Origin: Panorpa germanica
Lineage: Eukaryota; Arthropoda; Insecta; Mecoptera; Panorpidae
NCBI GenBank assembly: GCA_963678705.1
Contig: OY783219.1
Span: forward strand, 13,516,001 to 13,580,000
Direction: 5' to 3'
Length of the DNA: 64,000 nucleotides
Part shown: in pieces, positions 21,346-35,800 of the stretch
Layout of the letters: the number at the start of each line of letters is the position of its first letter
Position numbering within the stretch: the first letter of the stretch is position 1
The notes under the pieces: model-generated
Told to the model about the DNA's origin: nothing
The model's input: only the letters and a program-made list of their open reading frames with translations
Databases searched by the model: none
Made by a program: the position numbers and the translations under genes

Positions 21346-21699
21346 TTATTTAATTATTAAAATATTTAATTATTAATATTTGTTGTTATTTAAATTTAAC
21401 TACCGAATAATACCAGAACTTCTGAGGAAGAAATCGTTTCAAATCAGTAATTTTTCCGACTAGTTCATTTATTCGTCTTGTGGTTACGCAACGACGTTCA
21501 CCGGTAAGGTTCACGTGTTCGTTTTCCAATAATGTTAAATTTGCCCTTGTCTTTCTGTCATCATATACCGGTCTCTGGGTTGCGAACCATGTTTTTAAGT
21601 TCTATAAAAGTTATTTTCTTGCAAGAGGGAAAATTTACTATAATAAGTCAAAGATAAAAAACATTTTAAAATAAAGTTTATTTAAAATATATGTATAGA

Positions 21700-22349
21700 A
21701 ATGGGCTTGTGTCCTATGTCTTAATTTCTATAAAAGTGTACTATATATTGATAAAGTGGGTTACTAGAACCTCAAATGTTCAATTATTTTTTAATAACTC
21801 CTTATATGTTAGGAGATATTAACAAATAAAATAGTCATTCTGTCTCTTTAATTATTAAAGGGATTCAACGTTGTAGACATTCCAAGTGCATGTGACATCA
21901 CAATCCTTGTGTAAGTGTAAGGTTACCAACCTTACAGCTCATAAATCTCTGCTATATGTATTTATATATCAAAATATCAAATATTATTTACAGTTATTTC
22001 AAGGAACAATCAAATTTCAATATTATGTCTGCCTTAGCAGGGTTAAATAAAATAAAAACTTATTATTCTTTAATTTGACGTTATTTGGTTATTTGACTAT
22101 CAACAGCTACAGAACATTACCACAGCACTGACCTACTCAACAAATAACTGACGTTAAAATGCATTTTACGTCATACAAATATGGCCGACCATTTCTAGCG
22201 CTAAAACTACAATTCAAACTTTTAATTGCTATATCTCCGTCAATATTTAGATATTTAATAAAATAGACACGCCAATACACATTTATTAACATCAATTTCA
22301 ATCAACAATTGAAAAATCGACCACTAAAAAATGAGGACACAAGCCCATT
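21700..22349. mobile_element. MITE, TIR AATGGGCTTGTGTCCT, copy 3 (complete)
   Basis: 650 bp with both terminal repeats (start at 21700; AGGACACAAGCCCATT ending 22349). The body is the clearest example of the family. Its right end directly abuts the start of repeat R copy 2. Confidence 0.8.
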
Positions 22350-22665
22350 ATATTTCTTTAGTTGGTAACACTGACCAGAGATATTATAATTTTATTCTGG
22401 TTAGGTAAGCTAACGTTATATATTAGTTATAGCTACTATAATTATATTGTGCATAATGTTAAATTATTATAAAATTAAATAAAAAGGAATTGACAATTTA
22501 AATAATAAACTTTAAAAGTCGTTTCTTCGATTTCAGGTATGATAATATGATTCAAGTTATACAGTGTAATTATTATAATGTGTATATAAAATTACTAAAA
22601 TAAAAGTCTTTGATTTCCGAAGCAACACATAAGTTTAATTAAAAATTTACGATTCATAATAAAAT
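22350..22665 (+). repeat. Dispersed repeat 'R', copy 2
   Basis: Begins tatatttctttagttggtaa and matches the reverse complement of 54415-54885 throughout, including ggtaacactgaccagagata. It also shares its second half with 4740-5008. Confidence 0.6.
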
Positions 22666-23868
22666 GTTTTATATACATAAAATAATTAAAGCATATTTAC
22701 AATAACTAATAACAATAATAAAACATAATTGTAGAATTATTAATAAAATATTATTTACATAAAAGGACTTATCATATAACTCGAATCGAGCAATCGAAAA
22801 GAGCAATCGTATAACAAAAATATGTTGTCATATTCGTCACAATATAAACTAGTAGTAGCCAGAATAAATTCAGAGAACAACTTGAGACACATAAATAAAA
22901 TAATGATCTTTCTTCATAGATTAAAAACTAAATAAAAAGAGTTTAGATTGTAAGAATTATTAGTTAATATAATATATGAAAATTTTAACTAAAAAACTAA
23001 TTATGGTTAATAATTATTCTTATAGTGCTATTGAGTATTAAATATCATTCCCAGCTGCTGTTTTAATTATATAGTATATGTCGATATGCGTAATCATTTT
23101 CTGTACAAGTTTTAATTTTAATTTTAGGTGCGGTTCTAGATATTTGCATTCATACTTTCTAAATTAAAACATAGAACTTTTTTCATGTTTATAACCTATG
23201 ATAGTAAAGATGTAAATTTTACTGACTATAATAATAACTTAAACCAGGTTAATTGTCAAAATGTATATTAGTGACGCACGACGCATGCGAACTAAGTAAT
23301 TCTATTAAATTAAAATACGCAGAAGCTGGGAATAGAGTTTTACTTTATGTAAAAAACGAACAGAATAAATAATAATGTATTATGTATGTATGATTAATTT
23401 TACCTACTGTCTAATAGATTTTGTATTTTTAGTTTAATTTGATGCCAAATTATTAATTAACAAAATTTTACATTTACAGAGATACAAATATCTGTATTTT
23501 ATTTTTATAATGCAGAATAAGTCAAAAGGGATTGCATATTATGCCAGGCGTCAATGGCCTTCATTTTTTTCAATTCTTGAAACTTTATTTTGTAACTTAA
23601 ATAGCTATTTGAAACTTGTTTTAAGTAAATTAATAATTAACAAATACCTTTTTTTCTTTCCATAAACAATTATGTTTTCGAAGAAGAACAATATTTTTTG
23701 AAGAAAATGGAGAAGATGCTGTTGTTTCGTCAAATAAACTGACTCTTTGCTCTTCTAGAAGGTGGTAAAAATTCGACTAACTAAAAAAGAAACTCTGTAT
23801 CGTTCAGGAGGTTCTATTTTCTCCTTTCACTGAGTTATAACTGGGTTCGTACAAATTTAATGTAAAGT

Positions 23869-26800
23869 TTATATAGGAACTGTTTTAACTTTTCTCTCCC
23901 CACCCAGTTCTTGCAATATATTGTCCAAACTACGGCCTTTAGTTTCTGGTATACAGGTCCAAATAAATACCACAGCTGCTATCATACAAGATCCAAAGAA
24001 CCAGAAGCATCCATGCATACTGAACACTACCACCATGCCTTGGAAGAACTGTAACAATTAAAAGAGCATATTAATTATAGTAAGCACTGGTATTTATATA
24101 CACAAAACTTGACACAATTTTTTTTAAATAACCTACAATATTTGTATGTAAAATATAGCTAAAACCACCTACACACGAGCTAATATGTAGGGGTCAATGC
24201 ATAGGTCCGTGCGTATGATTAAAATGTTTAAAATTAGGTTGTTTCATATATATCAAATTTGAATTTCAGTTTTTCCGCATGTTTTACAAGAAATAAGTAG
24301 TAATAAGCAATGGAGATTATTATTCCTTGTTGGCAACGTTTGTTATAATATATAATACTTATTGGAATACACAACGAGCTGTTAGTAGTAAATGACGTAT
24401 CACACACACACACACTTGTATTCGTCTCTGTTGTATAAAAGAGATGGCATGCTTGCTACAAGTGACATACCATGTATTGGAATGTTCTACAACGTTGAAT
24501 TCCTTTAATAACTAAAGAGAAAAAATGACTTTTTTAATTGATAATATCTCCTGACGTATAAGGAGTTATTAAAAAACAATTGTACATTTGAAGTTCTATT
24601 ACTCAACTTTACCAATATATAGTACAATTTTTTAGAAATGAAGATATAGGACACAAGCCCATTACAGGAGAGTTAACAACTTCATAGCTACATAAGTGTC
24701 AGAACTATAAAAATAGCGCTTATTAATATTGGCTAGGTATACACTATATGGATTAGCATAACTATCTACGTACTGATGAATATTGTAGAGAAACAAACAA
24801 AATATGCAATGATTCTCAACTCTTTTCAAAAATCATCTGCATTTATAATGTTTATATGCGCAGTTTGTTTTCTTTGTAAAAACTACTTCTTAGCCCTATA
24901 ACATCCTTTCCATATAAGAGTATCGTCTTTTAATATTTCAGTTAATATTGTCGCACATTTTGATAATGACGGAGTCATAATAATATGCAGTTCTATTCAG
25001 ACGATCAATCTATTGAAATGATAGATTGGGTAGTTTAGCTCGCAGATTGCAGATTGGCTCGTGTGTAGGGGGTTTAAAGGAAGCGTCTATTTACCAGCAT
25101 GGAAGTCATTGAATGCATCGCATAAAGTATTCTTTATATGACTACTCATACAAATTAGTTAAGGCTGAAGTTTAGTCAAATAAAATCCATTTATTAGGCT
25201 AAAGTCAGTTATCTGAACTTATCCAAGAAATGTACCACATCCATCGGCTAAGACTTACTCGTACAACTATGGATTAAAATACTAAGCAGAGTTAAAATAC
25301 TTGTTTATTTGCTCGCCATTTGTTTAATACGCAAAAAATGCAAAATATATATCATAAGATCAGTTCTATAATGCTCAGTCCTTTTTCATTAATTAAAACA
25401 AAAAAAACACTAGTCTACCACTTAAAATACGTTGGCTATTTTAAAATTCGTGGACCGTGTTTTTGTAAAATGTTTTTGTAGGCTGCATTGCGGATGTCAT
25501 CACCACGACTCTAAAAATTGTTGGACGGAGCAACCCTATCGCCTTTACTGTCGATAGGGTACATATCACATCTATGACTATTCCTAGAAATAATATTGAA
25601 ATCTAAAACCACTTTATTGAATTCGTTCCTTAAGATGCGTTTAATGACTTCCGTACTGATAAGTGAATGCATAAATAATTGTGATAAAAATGAAATTGGA
25701 TCATCATGGACAACTTACTAGATATGATTTCTGTAGAAAATTACATATACTCAAAAAATGATATTTTAACTTACTTGCACAATAAGGAACGCAAATACCC
25801 ACAACAGGAACAAACATATAAGAGCTGCAGTTCCGCGAATCTGAAAGTTTATTCGAATGAAAATAATTTGTTGCTGTATAAAAATATTAATTAATTTCAG
25901 AGGCATTTTGTTACCTTGTCCGAAAATATTTCAGCAACTACAACAAAAGGCAAAGGCCCTAATCCGCAAGCTGAGATAAATACAGCCGTAGATAGTGCTC
26001 CAACTGGAATCCAACCGAAGCTAGTAACATCGTAGCCGAGCCTCATTAAGTAGGTAAATGTTCCCAGAGTAAGAAGACAGACGGATGTTCCAACAGCAGA
26101 TAAAATCAACAAAAACTGAAATATTAGAATCTACATTAATTCTATTTCTTGTGGGAGTTCACTAAGTAAGAACTCTTGAAAAATATGGCAACGACTGTAG
26201 TATAGTAGCATATGAGGATCGATCAAATATAAACGGTTATTTTGTGATTGGGCATCCACGAAGTTGCCAGCTAGATGTTGTATAGTGCAGTTGTTGTTTG
26301 GTCTGAAAGGATTGAGGAAACCGACGTGGAGGAAACATCAGTACAACAATTACCTTGTACATTTGTCAAGCAATGAGCGTTAAACACTTGAACATTTTTA
26401 GTCGATTGAAAGGTACAGTTTGGGGACAGCATACTGTTTTAGAACGTGTGTATGTGCCAGAGATTTTTAGGGTTGGTGAGAACATGTCGAAAACGATGGT
26501 CATTATAGGCGCCCATGAACAAGCTTTACAAATGACAACATCCTTGCAATTCAAGAGCATATTGAACGTGATCACCGGTTAGCTGTCGAATAAATCTAAT
26601 CAAAAGTTGGTCCCATAGCTGATGGAAGTTTTCAATCCGTTATTACTGACTGTCTTGGTCCGATAGAACGGCAGTAATTCCGAAGAAATGGGCTGTGAAA
26701 CTCTCGGATACTGTTACAGCCCACAATCGTACCTCTGTGACTATTTTTTGTTCGCACACTTAAAGGAATCACTTAGAGGAAAACGATTCAGAAGCAATGA

Positions 26801-29800
26801 AGAAGTCGAGGAGCATGTGTGTAATTGGCTCACAACTTGCCCTCAATCTTTTTATGGGAGATCGATATTGAAACTTTCAAATCGTTGACAAAAGTGTTTG
26901 GAGCTTGCGTGAAGATATTTAGCGAATAATTAAAATTTTCTCTTGCGTATATTATCACTTAGTAACTGTCTAAAATAGAATTATCGTTTATATTTGATCC
27001 ACAATCGTATGTACATCACATGTTAACGCAGGGAAAGCATGACAACATGCTATGCTGCAAAGTTGCAATAACTATGCCCAGTATGCGTATATCTATAAAC
27101 CATATCATGCAAACTGGTCAAACAGTGTAAAAATGGGTCAACACTTTTCCAACTTATTTATCTTCAATATATCAGTTTTTCCTTTTTAATTTGTAGAACT
27201 GTTCTCGATATATACATGTTAAAACGATGCTCTTTTATACTTTGTGCGCCTCCTGCTTGTTAATGAAAACTAACTACTTGTTGGTCAAAACATTTGAAAT
27301 TTTGTAATTAAGCTAAGGACACATATTATTTTTATATTTAAACTAGCTGACCCGGCGAACTTCGTACCGCCTAACAGTCAATGAATGTCGTGTTACCTTT
27401 TAGCTGAACTAATTTAGGCTTTGATGAACGTAATACAATGATACAAAATAATATTAATATAGATAGAAACATAAAAGTATTTTATTATGATGAATGATGA
27501 TGAAAACATATAGAATGAGAATAAAAATTAAAAAAATAATAATAATTAAGTAATTCAAACTCATGTCAGAAAAAAATGATTGAAAACTATGTTGTGCAGA
27601 TTGGAATACACTCGGATTAATTCATTAATGGGATTTTCATTAAAGCACCTTGTGGTAAACGACATACTTTGTTTTTTGGTCAGGCGCAAGAACAAATAAA
27701 GCGAATGGTTTGCCGACACGTGAGCATGCCACGTACAATTGACCATAAGAAAAACATGCATTTTCTAGATTGAGGCCACAAATAGTCAAGGATTGGCCCT
27801 GCGAATTGTTGATCGTCATGGCGAAGGCAAGACGAATCGGGAATTGAATTCGTTTAAACTCAAATGACATATCCGTTGGGATCATCGGAATCCTTGGAAT
27901 AAGAACTTCCTCATCTTTAATTTTTCCTTTAAGTATCGACGCGTGAATCACATTGCTCATCAGTTTTTCTATCACCAAACGCGTTCCATTGCACAGTTTT
28001 GGTTGAATTAAATTTCTAAGCATAATGACTACCGAGCCAACCTTAAGTTTTAAATTTTGCGGTGGTAAACCAGGCACATCCAAGGAGTTTAAAAATTCAC
28101 TTGGATAATTAGTGGCTTCTTTTTCGTTTGTTACACAGTCGATAGATTTGAATGAATACAGAGTACCTACGATTTGATTTTGAATTATAAAATTGAGGTC
28201 ATCTACATCTTTATTTTTAGCGGCCAAAATTGCTCGCTCACTTAACCATTTAGTATTTTTGTGGTTAGCAATGATATCCGGGAATACTTTGTTGATAAGC
28301 TCGTCTTTTGATGATACAAAATTGCAAACATTTGGAGGAAATGAAATCAAACCGCTCGATTTGTCAACAGGAACACGGCCATTACCGATAGTCAGCAATT
28401 GCTTCGAGAAATCATCAGCAGATAGATCGTTCAACAATGCAACTCTCATATTTACACACAGTTGAAGTTTCTTTACATATCGCCACAGATTTGATGCTTT
28501 GAGGCAAGCGTTTATTTCGTCGGCAGCAGTAGATCTTGGAATGACTGGTAGTGTTTGTCGGAAATCGCCAGATAATAAAATCATTGCACCACCAAAACAT
28601 CTCGAGTCATTGCGCAGATCTTTTAATGTTCGGTCTAGTGCTTCCAATGCGCGTTTGTGCGCCATTGTGCATTCGTCCCATATGATGATTTTTGATGCTA
28701 CTAAAACTTTGGCCATTGCGGAGTGTTTCGAAATGTTACATGTCGGTTGTTCAGTAGTTTGAAGGTTTAATGGCAATTTTAACGCTGAGTGAGCCGTACG
28801 GCATCCGTCTAACAATGTGGCCACTATTCCAAAAGAAGCAATTGCTACCGCAATTTCGGATCTCGCACGTACAGTGGCCAAAATCAATGATATGAGAAAT
28901 GTCTTCCCAGTTCCACCGGGGGCATCCAAAAAAAATAAGCCGCCATTTCCATCATCAATTGCATTAATCAGTGTATCATAGACTTCCCTCTGCTTAGGAT
29001 TCAACAGAGGTACATTCGTTTGGACTGATTGGATTAGTTCATGTGGATCAGATTCACGTTCACGTTCCAATTCTCTATTAAATGCGTCATTCATTGCGCG
29101 ATCTGGCGCTGGCATTCCTAACCTAACTAATAAACTGCCGCAAGCAGTACATAATTTTAAATTTTTGTAATATCCATTCAACGCCTGATTAGTAGGCAAC
29201 AATACAAACAGGATTTAATGTAACACATATCTTCGGTCAAGAGCAAAGTTTTCATTGTTTTTAAGATGTATTATGCTATTCGGGGCGGAGACAAATCCAA
29301 CGAATCAATAACCATGAATATTGGTTCAGCAGATCTCGAGTTATAAGTGTTGCAACAAACCCGTCTTTCTTTTATATATATAGATGATTATCAAATATAT
29401 ATATTTCATCAAAATCTGCAAAAAAAAGTGGTTTTACTAGCAATGCTTTACGCGGACTACTATGTTTTCAGGCAACTTATTATTAGTGTAACATAGTAGA
29501 AGTCCGTCGGTGATAGGATTTAGTATCGGAAACAGATCGACGTTAAATACATTAATTACTAGAAAAACTACTGAACTACAATGATTCACTTTTAATTACA
29601 ATTAAATCTAGAAGCTATATAGTGTTCATTATGCGAATACATTGAAATTCCAATGATGAACATGTCTATCACATGCTCCAAAAGTACTTTACAAGTAGGA
29701 GATCAGAAATACACTTCTAAATGATTAAACTAATTTTAAATAAAACGTGAATATCATACTTTACGTCCTGCTCTTTCCACGAATAATGTTGAAGTGTACG

Positions 29801-32800
29801 ACCCAATAAGCTGTAGAGTTCCAAGAATAATGGCGGACACATTGGGAGAAATAGTACTTCCAGCTTCTTTGAATATAGTCGCTGCATAACTTATAACAGC
29901 AAATAATCCAGTAAATTGTTGAATCGCCATTAAGGTTATGCCAATCATGAGTCCGCGCAGAGCTGCTTTAGTTGCTGTTAAAGAAATAAAATATTTTATA
30001 TTACATATAAATGCAAAAAAAATACTTGTTAATTCACGTTCATAGCTTTCAGTACAGAACAATGAATGGAATCTATTGATAACTAATACTTACTGAAGTC
30101 TCTAAAGGTAACTTTATTCACAGGTTGGTTTTCTGACTTGTTGTCATTTGCAGAACACTTAAGTCTCTCAAGTTCCTTGTCGAATTGGTCATTAGAGCAC
30201 TCAACCTGTTTTCCCAGGCCTCTGTACCATAGGAGAGAAGCAATTGCTTCCTTTAAAAAAGTATACACACACTTTTACAATTTAAAACAATATTATTTGT
30301 AATTTATAATACAAAATGATTATTCTTGTATTAAGAATTATTGAAAATCAGGTGACAATAACATTGCAGAAAGAAGCAGGGAAAGAAGGTAGGATACTAA
30401 GAGGAAAAGTGGGCTAAACAAAGAGAGAGAAAGGCACAATATAGGCAAACTAGAAAAAAACAGAAGAGACTCAGTGGGGAATTAAAGAAGCAAAAGATGT
30501 AGAACTCAGAAAGTGAGATGTAGAGGTATTATAGCAAAAGAGGATGATAAAAGTAGACCAAGCTAAATATAATAACTGAAATGCGAAAGAGAAGTACCAG
30601 AGTAGTTAAGAGATAGAGAATAAAAGATTTCTAAGATTAAAAATGAGATGTGAGGAGGATGGAAACATATATTGAGAGGTCTGCGAAGAAGGGACATTCA
30701 GATTGTGTAAGGCAGCAGAGGATACGCTAGAATATAGGCTAGACAGAAAGGAAGTATTCAGAACTGGAGCAGAAACTAAGGTAGCTAGGAGGAGGTTATA
30801 GACAAGCTAGAGGAAAAGAGAACAAAACTACTGAGAGAAGTTAAATTTCCTTTGTTGAAATATATAATGGTTTTAAGATTGATTTTATTCTCTATATTCT
30901 ATTTAGTCTATTGTAAGTAAATTTAAGCAAGACAAGAATTCTTATTAGTAGAATAAAGCCGAAAGATTGTAACGCCTAATGGCAAATCATTAAGTGAATA
31001 ACACTATTGTTATAATCGTAGCAGTAATTAACCTTTTGATGAAATAAAAGATGAATTGTTAAGTTAAAAGTTAAAGAATAATATTGGAATAAATAGTAAA
31101 TAAATAAATAAATAATAAAACTTTTCTATTAAAATACGAGTAACTTACCTGAGATTTTCCTTTGCTCATTAAATATACAGGTGTTTCAGGAAGAAAATAC
31201 AATGCTACTAAATAAATAACTGGAAACATAGCTAGAATGTATATAAGCATGTGGTAGCTGACGAATGACCCCAGAACGTACGATACGATGATGCCCACAT
31301 TGATAGCCAAAACTAGAAGAGATCCCAAACTTCCCCGAATTCTGTAAAAAATCGAATAGAAGAATCAGTTTCAATATTTATTCAATATTTTTTTACTGGT
31401 TAAGCTTTCTCACACTTCTTTAGTTTTGAATACTAAGTATTAATTTTATATAATCAACCGAAAGTAGACTTTTGTGTGGTAATATGTGAATGTAACTATC
31501 ATAACAATATTATCACTTTTCACGAAAATATTGAGAATTTCTGTAGATTGAAAATGACATCTCTATAGGATGCATTTTACTTATTATAGAAGTAAATAAA
31601 TATATAGAAGTAAATTTTTATTAGGTTTGCTACATTTTAGAGTACTTGTATAAAATAAAGACTCTTGTTACCTGTCTTCTGCAATTTCCGCTACAAATAA
31701 TGGTATTATCATTAGCGTTCCTCCTCCTCCGATTCCAGCAAGGTATCTGGCAATGAAGATTAACAATGGAGATTCGCCAAATAGAATACATGCCCAACTT
31801 ATCTGAAATAATAAGAACACAGTTATACTCTTAGACCTGTCGCACACTGCAAGCGTATTTAAGCAAATTTTGACCGGACATATAAGCGCTTTTACGATTT
31901 ATCTATCCAAACCGTGTAAATGTAATGAACCTTCGCACACTGCAAGCGACAAAGCCTCCCATGTTGGAACAGAATTTCAGCGAATTATAACCATGCCTAT
32001 ACAAAACATGTTATCAACCTATCCGAACCTGGAAAATACAATCAGCCACCTTAGACTGAAAGGGAACAGTGGTGTATCGATAAAAACTAAAGTAAAAGTT
32101 TGCTCTCATGATAAATTATGTTAGTGCAAAATAACTCTAATACACCCCCTACTGTACACAAGTTTGACTTGGCGTACTGTCGTATCGGTATGTGGTATGT
32201 ATGTATTGTGACACAATACATTATTATTTCTCTCATTATTTTGACAGTTCTAGGCGCTCAACTAAGTCGCTGATTTACGTCCAAATTCGCCATGGCTTAA
32301 ATTCGCTTGCCGTGTGCGACAGGCCTTATGCATCTGTGGTTTAAGTAGTGGCATAGCTACGGTATAGACAGGGTGCCAAATGCGAAAAGGTTACACCTGT
32401 GTGGGGACTCTAGCGACAAGTAAACTAAGAAAAAGTACTTAATTTCTCGAACTAGATCAGGGGCGAGAAATGCAAGGCACGCGGGCTGCATGTAACTTGA
32501 TTCACTTTTTTGATAAGATAATGCAATGTATCTATGTAAATATTCAGCAATATTTATGTAATGTATAATAGGCTTGTATAATAGCATATCCGATAGTCAA
32601 AGAATACCATATTTAAATTAGACTAATTAGGTTTTGTGAAGGTTTTCATTTTAGTCTGTGAAATATTAGTTTAGCGTTCATCAAACCTGAAGCTAGCTAT
32701 TTATTTTGCTAATTAAAGAGAGAATTTGTGTTTATCGCCTCATACGTTAAAGGTCTAAACACAGTGAGATTGACCTTAACCGCACCGTGTCATCTATTTA

Positions 32801-35800
32801 ACATATTCCTTTGTATTTCCATTCTTTTGTGATCAAATATTATAGTATTAATATCTACTTGTATTTCCAGTTATTCATTTCAATTTTTGCAAATTCAGTT
32901 TTCAAATCACAACAAGCAGCGAGCCTATTTTGTTTGCTTATTTAATATATTTAGCAAAAAATTCAAATTATTTAGTTTTTTATTATAATCAACTACAAAG
33001 ATATGTCTACTACATAGCCATCTGGAACACAAATGAATTATTAGGCAAATAACTAGATTGATAAAAGCAATAAAATAGATATAATAGAATAGATGTAATA
33101 TAGGATAGATGATCTTTGTAATTAGAATATCCTACAACAAAGATAGGTCATGGCTTCCGGCAATGCTTGCCTATGGACGTCATATTTTAGCTACGTCGCT
33201 ATGGCTTTAAGAAGAATTTATTTTCCCAGAAACAAAACATCAAATATCGCTGCGAACATCATGGACTAATATAACGTTAAAACATATCCAACAAAGGTTA
33301 TTTTAGACATGAGAAGGAAGTACAATCGAAAAATACTTACTATATAAGGAACAGCTATTAGGTAACCTCCAATCTTTCTACCCCACAGATCTGCCAAATA
33401 CCCATATATGACAGTTCCAGTGATGCCTCCCAAGCACAACAATCCGCCAAGCCAAGAAGAATCATCTACGTCAAGAGGAGGAAATAATGGTGACTTGTCT
33501 GATTGCAGAATTGGTAAACTTGGCGAAACCCATCCCACAGCCGTTCCGTAGGTTATTGTTGCAATGTTCACTGCAAGACAAAGGTGAAAGGTCAGCGTGA
33601 GACAATGTGTTATTGAATAGATAATGACACTGATAAGTTAGAATACTCGACTTTCATGAAACAAACATGTTAATTGAATTCAATAGCCTGGTTATTATGA
33701 TTGCTGCAATAATAAATAAACATTTGTTTATTTTTTGTGATTGAATTCATTATATTGTTATTTGTTTGCTGCAAATTGTTAGTCAGCTGTTATCTGTATC
33801 TGCTCCATTTGAAATTTGATAAGGGCAGTAATAATAGAATCGCCTGGCGAAGGGGGAGAACATAGTACGATGATATTTCGCTTATCAGAGAACAGTCATG
33901 TATAGATTTGTGCGTAAATATGTGCATCCAGCGCACATATCTCACAACACCTCTCTAATTGCACTAGGTTTCACTTTGATGCTAAATAAGTCAAGAAATA
34001 AAAGAAGTAAATGGATTCTATAAAGTATCTATAAAGAGAATCTTTATCACATGTGAATTTAATGAAAGAAATAAGATTAGAACCATGCGACTGGCTAAAT
34101 TTCTTTAAATAATTATTTAGGTTTTAACTTAGGTAACTTTTTGTCTTGAAAGTTACGAAGATGCTAACGTTTAAAGCTAGCAGTCTTATATTTTGTCTAA
34201 CATATTACAGTCATTATTTCAATTATAATTAAAAATAATGGAGTCTTGTGTTGTAGCAGTTGTTGTCAAAGATAATATTTCATATAATGATAACAAGTTG
34301 TATATTTTGCATGTGCAGTGACAAACGTATTGGTTACGTTGGTCAAATTTTGCAAGTAAAGTCATGAATCAACAGTCCTAGTTCTGACTAGCGTCGTTGA
34401 TTTAATTGTGGTAATTTCAAACAGTTCGCACAATATCGAATCGAACAATGTGATCTTCCCATAGATTAAAGTAATATCAACTTTTCTATGAACAAACTAT
34501 TTATCGGACCATACAATTTTGCATGTAACTACATATTCGACTGAAATTTTATTTTTTCTTTAAACTCTGAAATACATTTTTTTTAAAATATGATTCATTT
34601 TAATGATTTATTGCTTTTTGATTGTAGAATCTAGTCCAGTATTACATAAAATATATTTCTACGAATAGAACTTAATAATGTCGTAATATTTGATACCGAC
34701 ATATTTATCAGGTATACTTATTCTTCAAGGCTATGTCAAACTATGAATGTTTATTACAGCAATTCATAAAAAAGGATAAAACAAGTAATAATTAAGGAGG
34801 TACAGGACGTTAACGTAAATGATGAAAACGTTGTGAAATTTGGAGGGTCGATACAAATAGTTAAAATACTTGCTATCTCAAAATTATAAAGACCTAGGGT
34901 TCATAGTTTTCTTTTTATACATGATTAAAAATAGTCATTTTCCATACAAATTATAATTTTTAGCTCAATTTCATCACATAATATAACTTTTAACTATAAA
35001 AAAATGGTGACACGGCTTTCAAAAACTAGGTGTATATAAAATAATCTTTTCTGTAACTATTGAAAAAAGAAAATTATCAAAAGGATACCTATATACGAAA
35101 ATATTTAAATAAAACCTTTAAGAAATGAGTTGCAAATGCCAATTTAAGCGGGAAATTCAAAATCGGAATAAATGTTATATAAAATATAACAATTTATTGG
35201 TCAAAAAACCAAATCACGCATGCGTTGCAAAATTTATTATTCCTTTTTCAAAATATTTAATTTGTATTTAAATTGAATTAATATAAATTTGCTATTAATT
35301 ATAGGTAAGTTTTAATTTATTAAACTATTATATGCATAAAAAATCATTTTAACAAGCAAAAAGCAGTTCAGAATTGAAAAATTCATTTTCAAAGGTCCCA
35401 ATATTTGCTCGTCTCTCATATACTTCGTATTTTACATTTTGTATTACCGAGAGATAAATTGACGGTACGTCCTGTACCTCCTTAAAGATACGTCTACATA
35501 TATATTTCAAAATAGTGTATTTTACGTAACTTAATTTCATAGAACAAAAATAAACAAAAGTAAACCATTTATGCAGATAAACAGCAACAGTAAATAATAG
35601 ATTTCAAAGGACGGATTTCAAAATGCTTTCTGTTTACCCGTCTTTTTGGTTGTAAGACCGAGATGTCAAATCGATAAAAAAGCATGTTTTCGATAATGTT
35701 TTTTACGACACGGATTTAAATATTTTTATACTACATTACTACATGTTAAAATAACATTTGAAGAATACTTTGTGAAATTTCATAAATAAATGTCAAGAAA

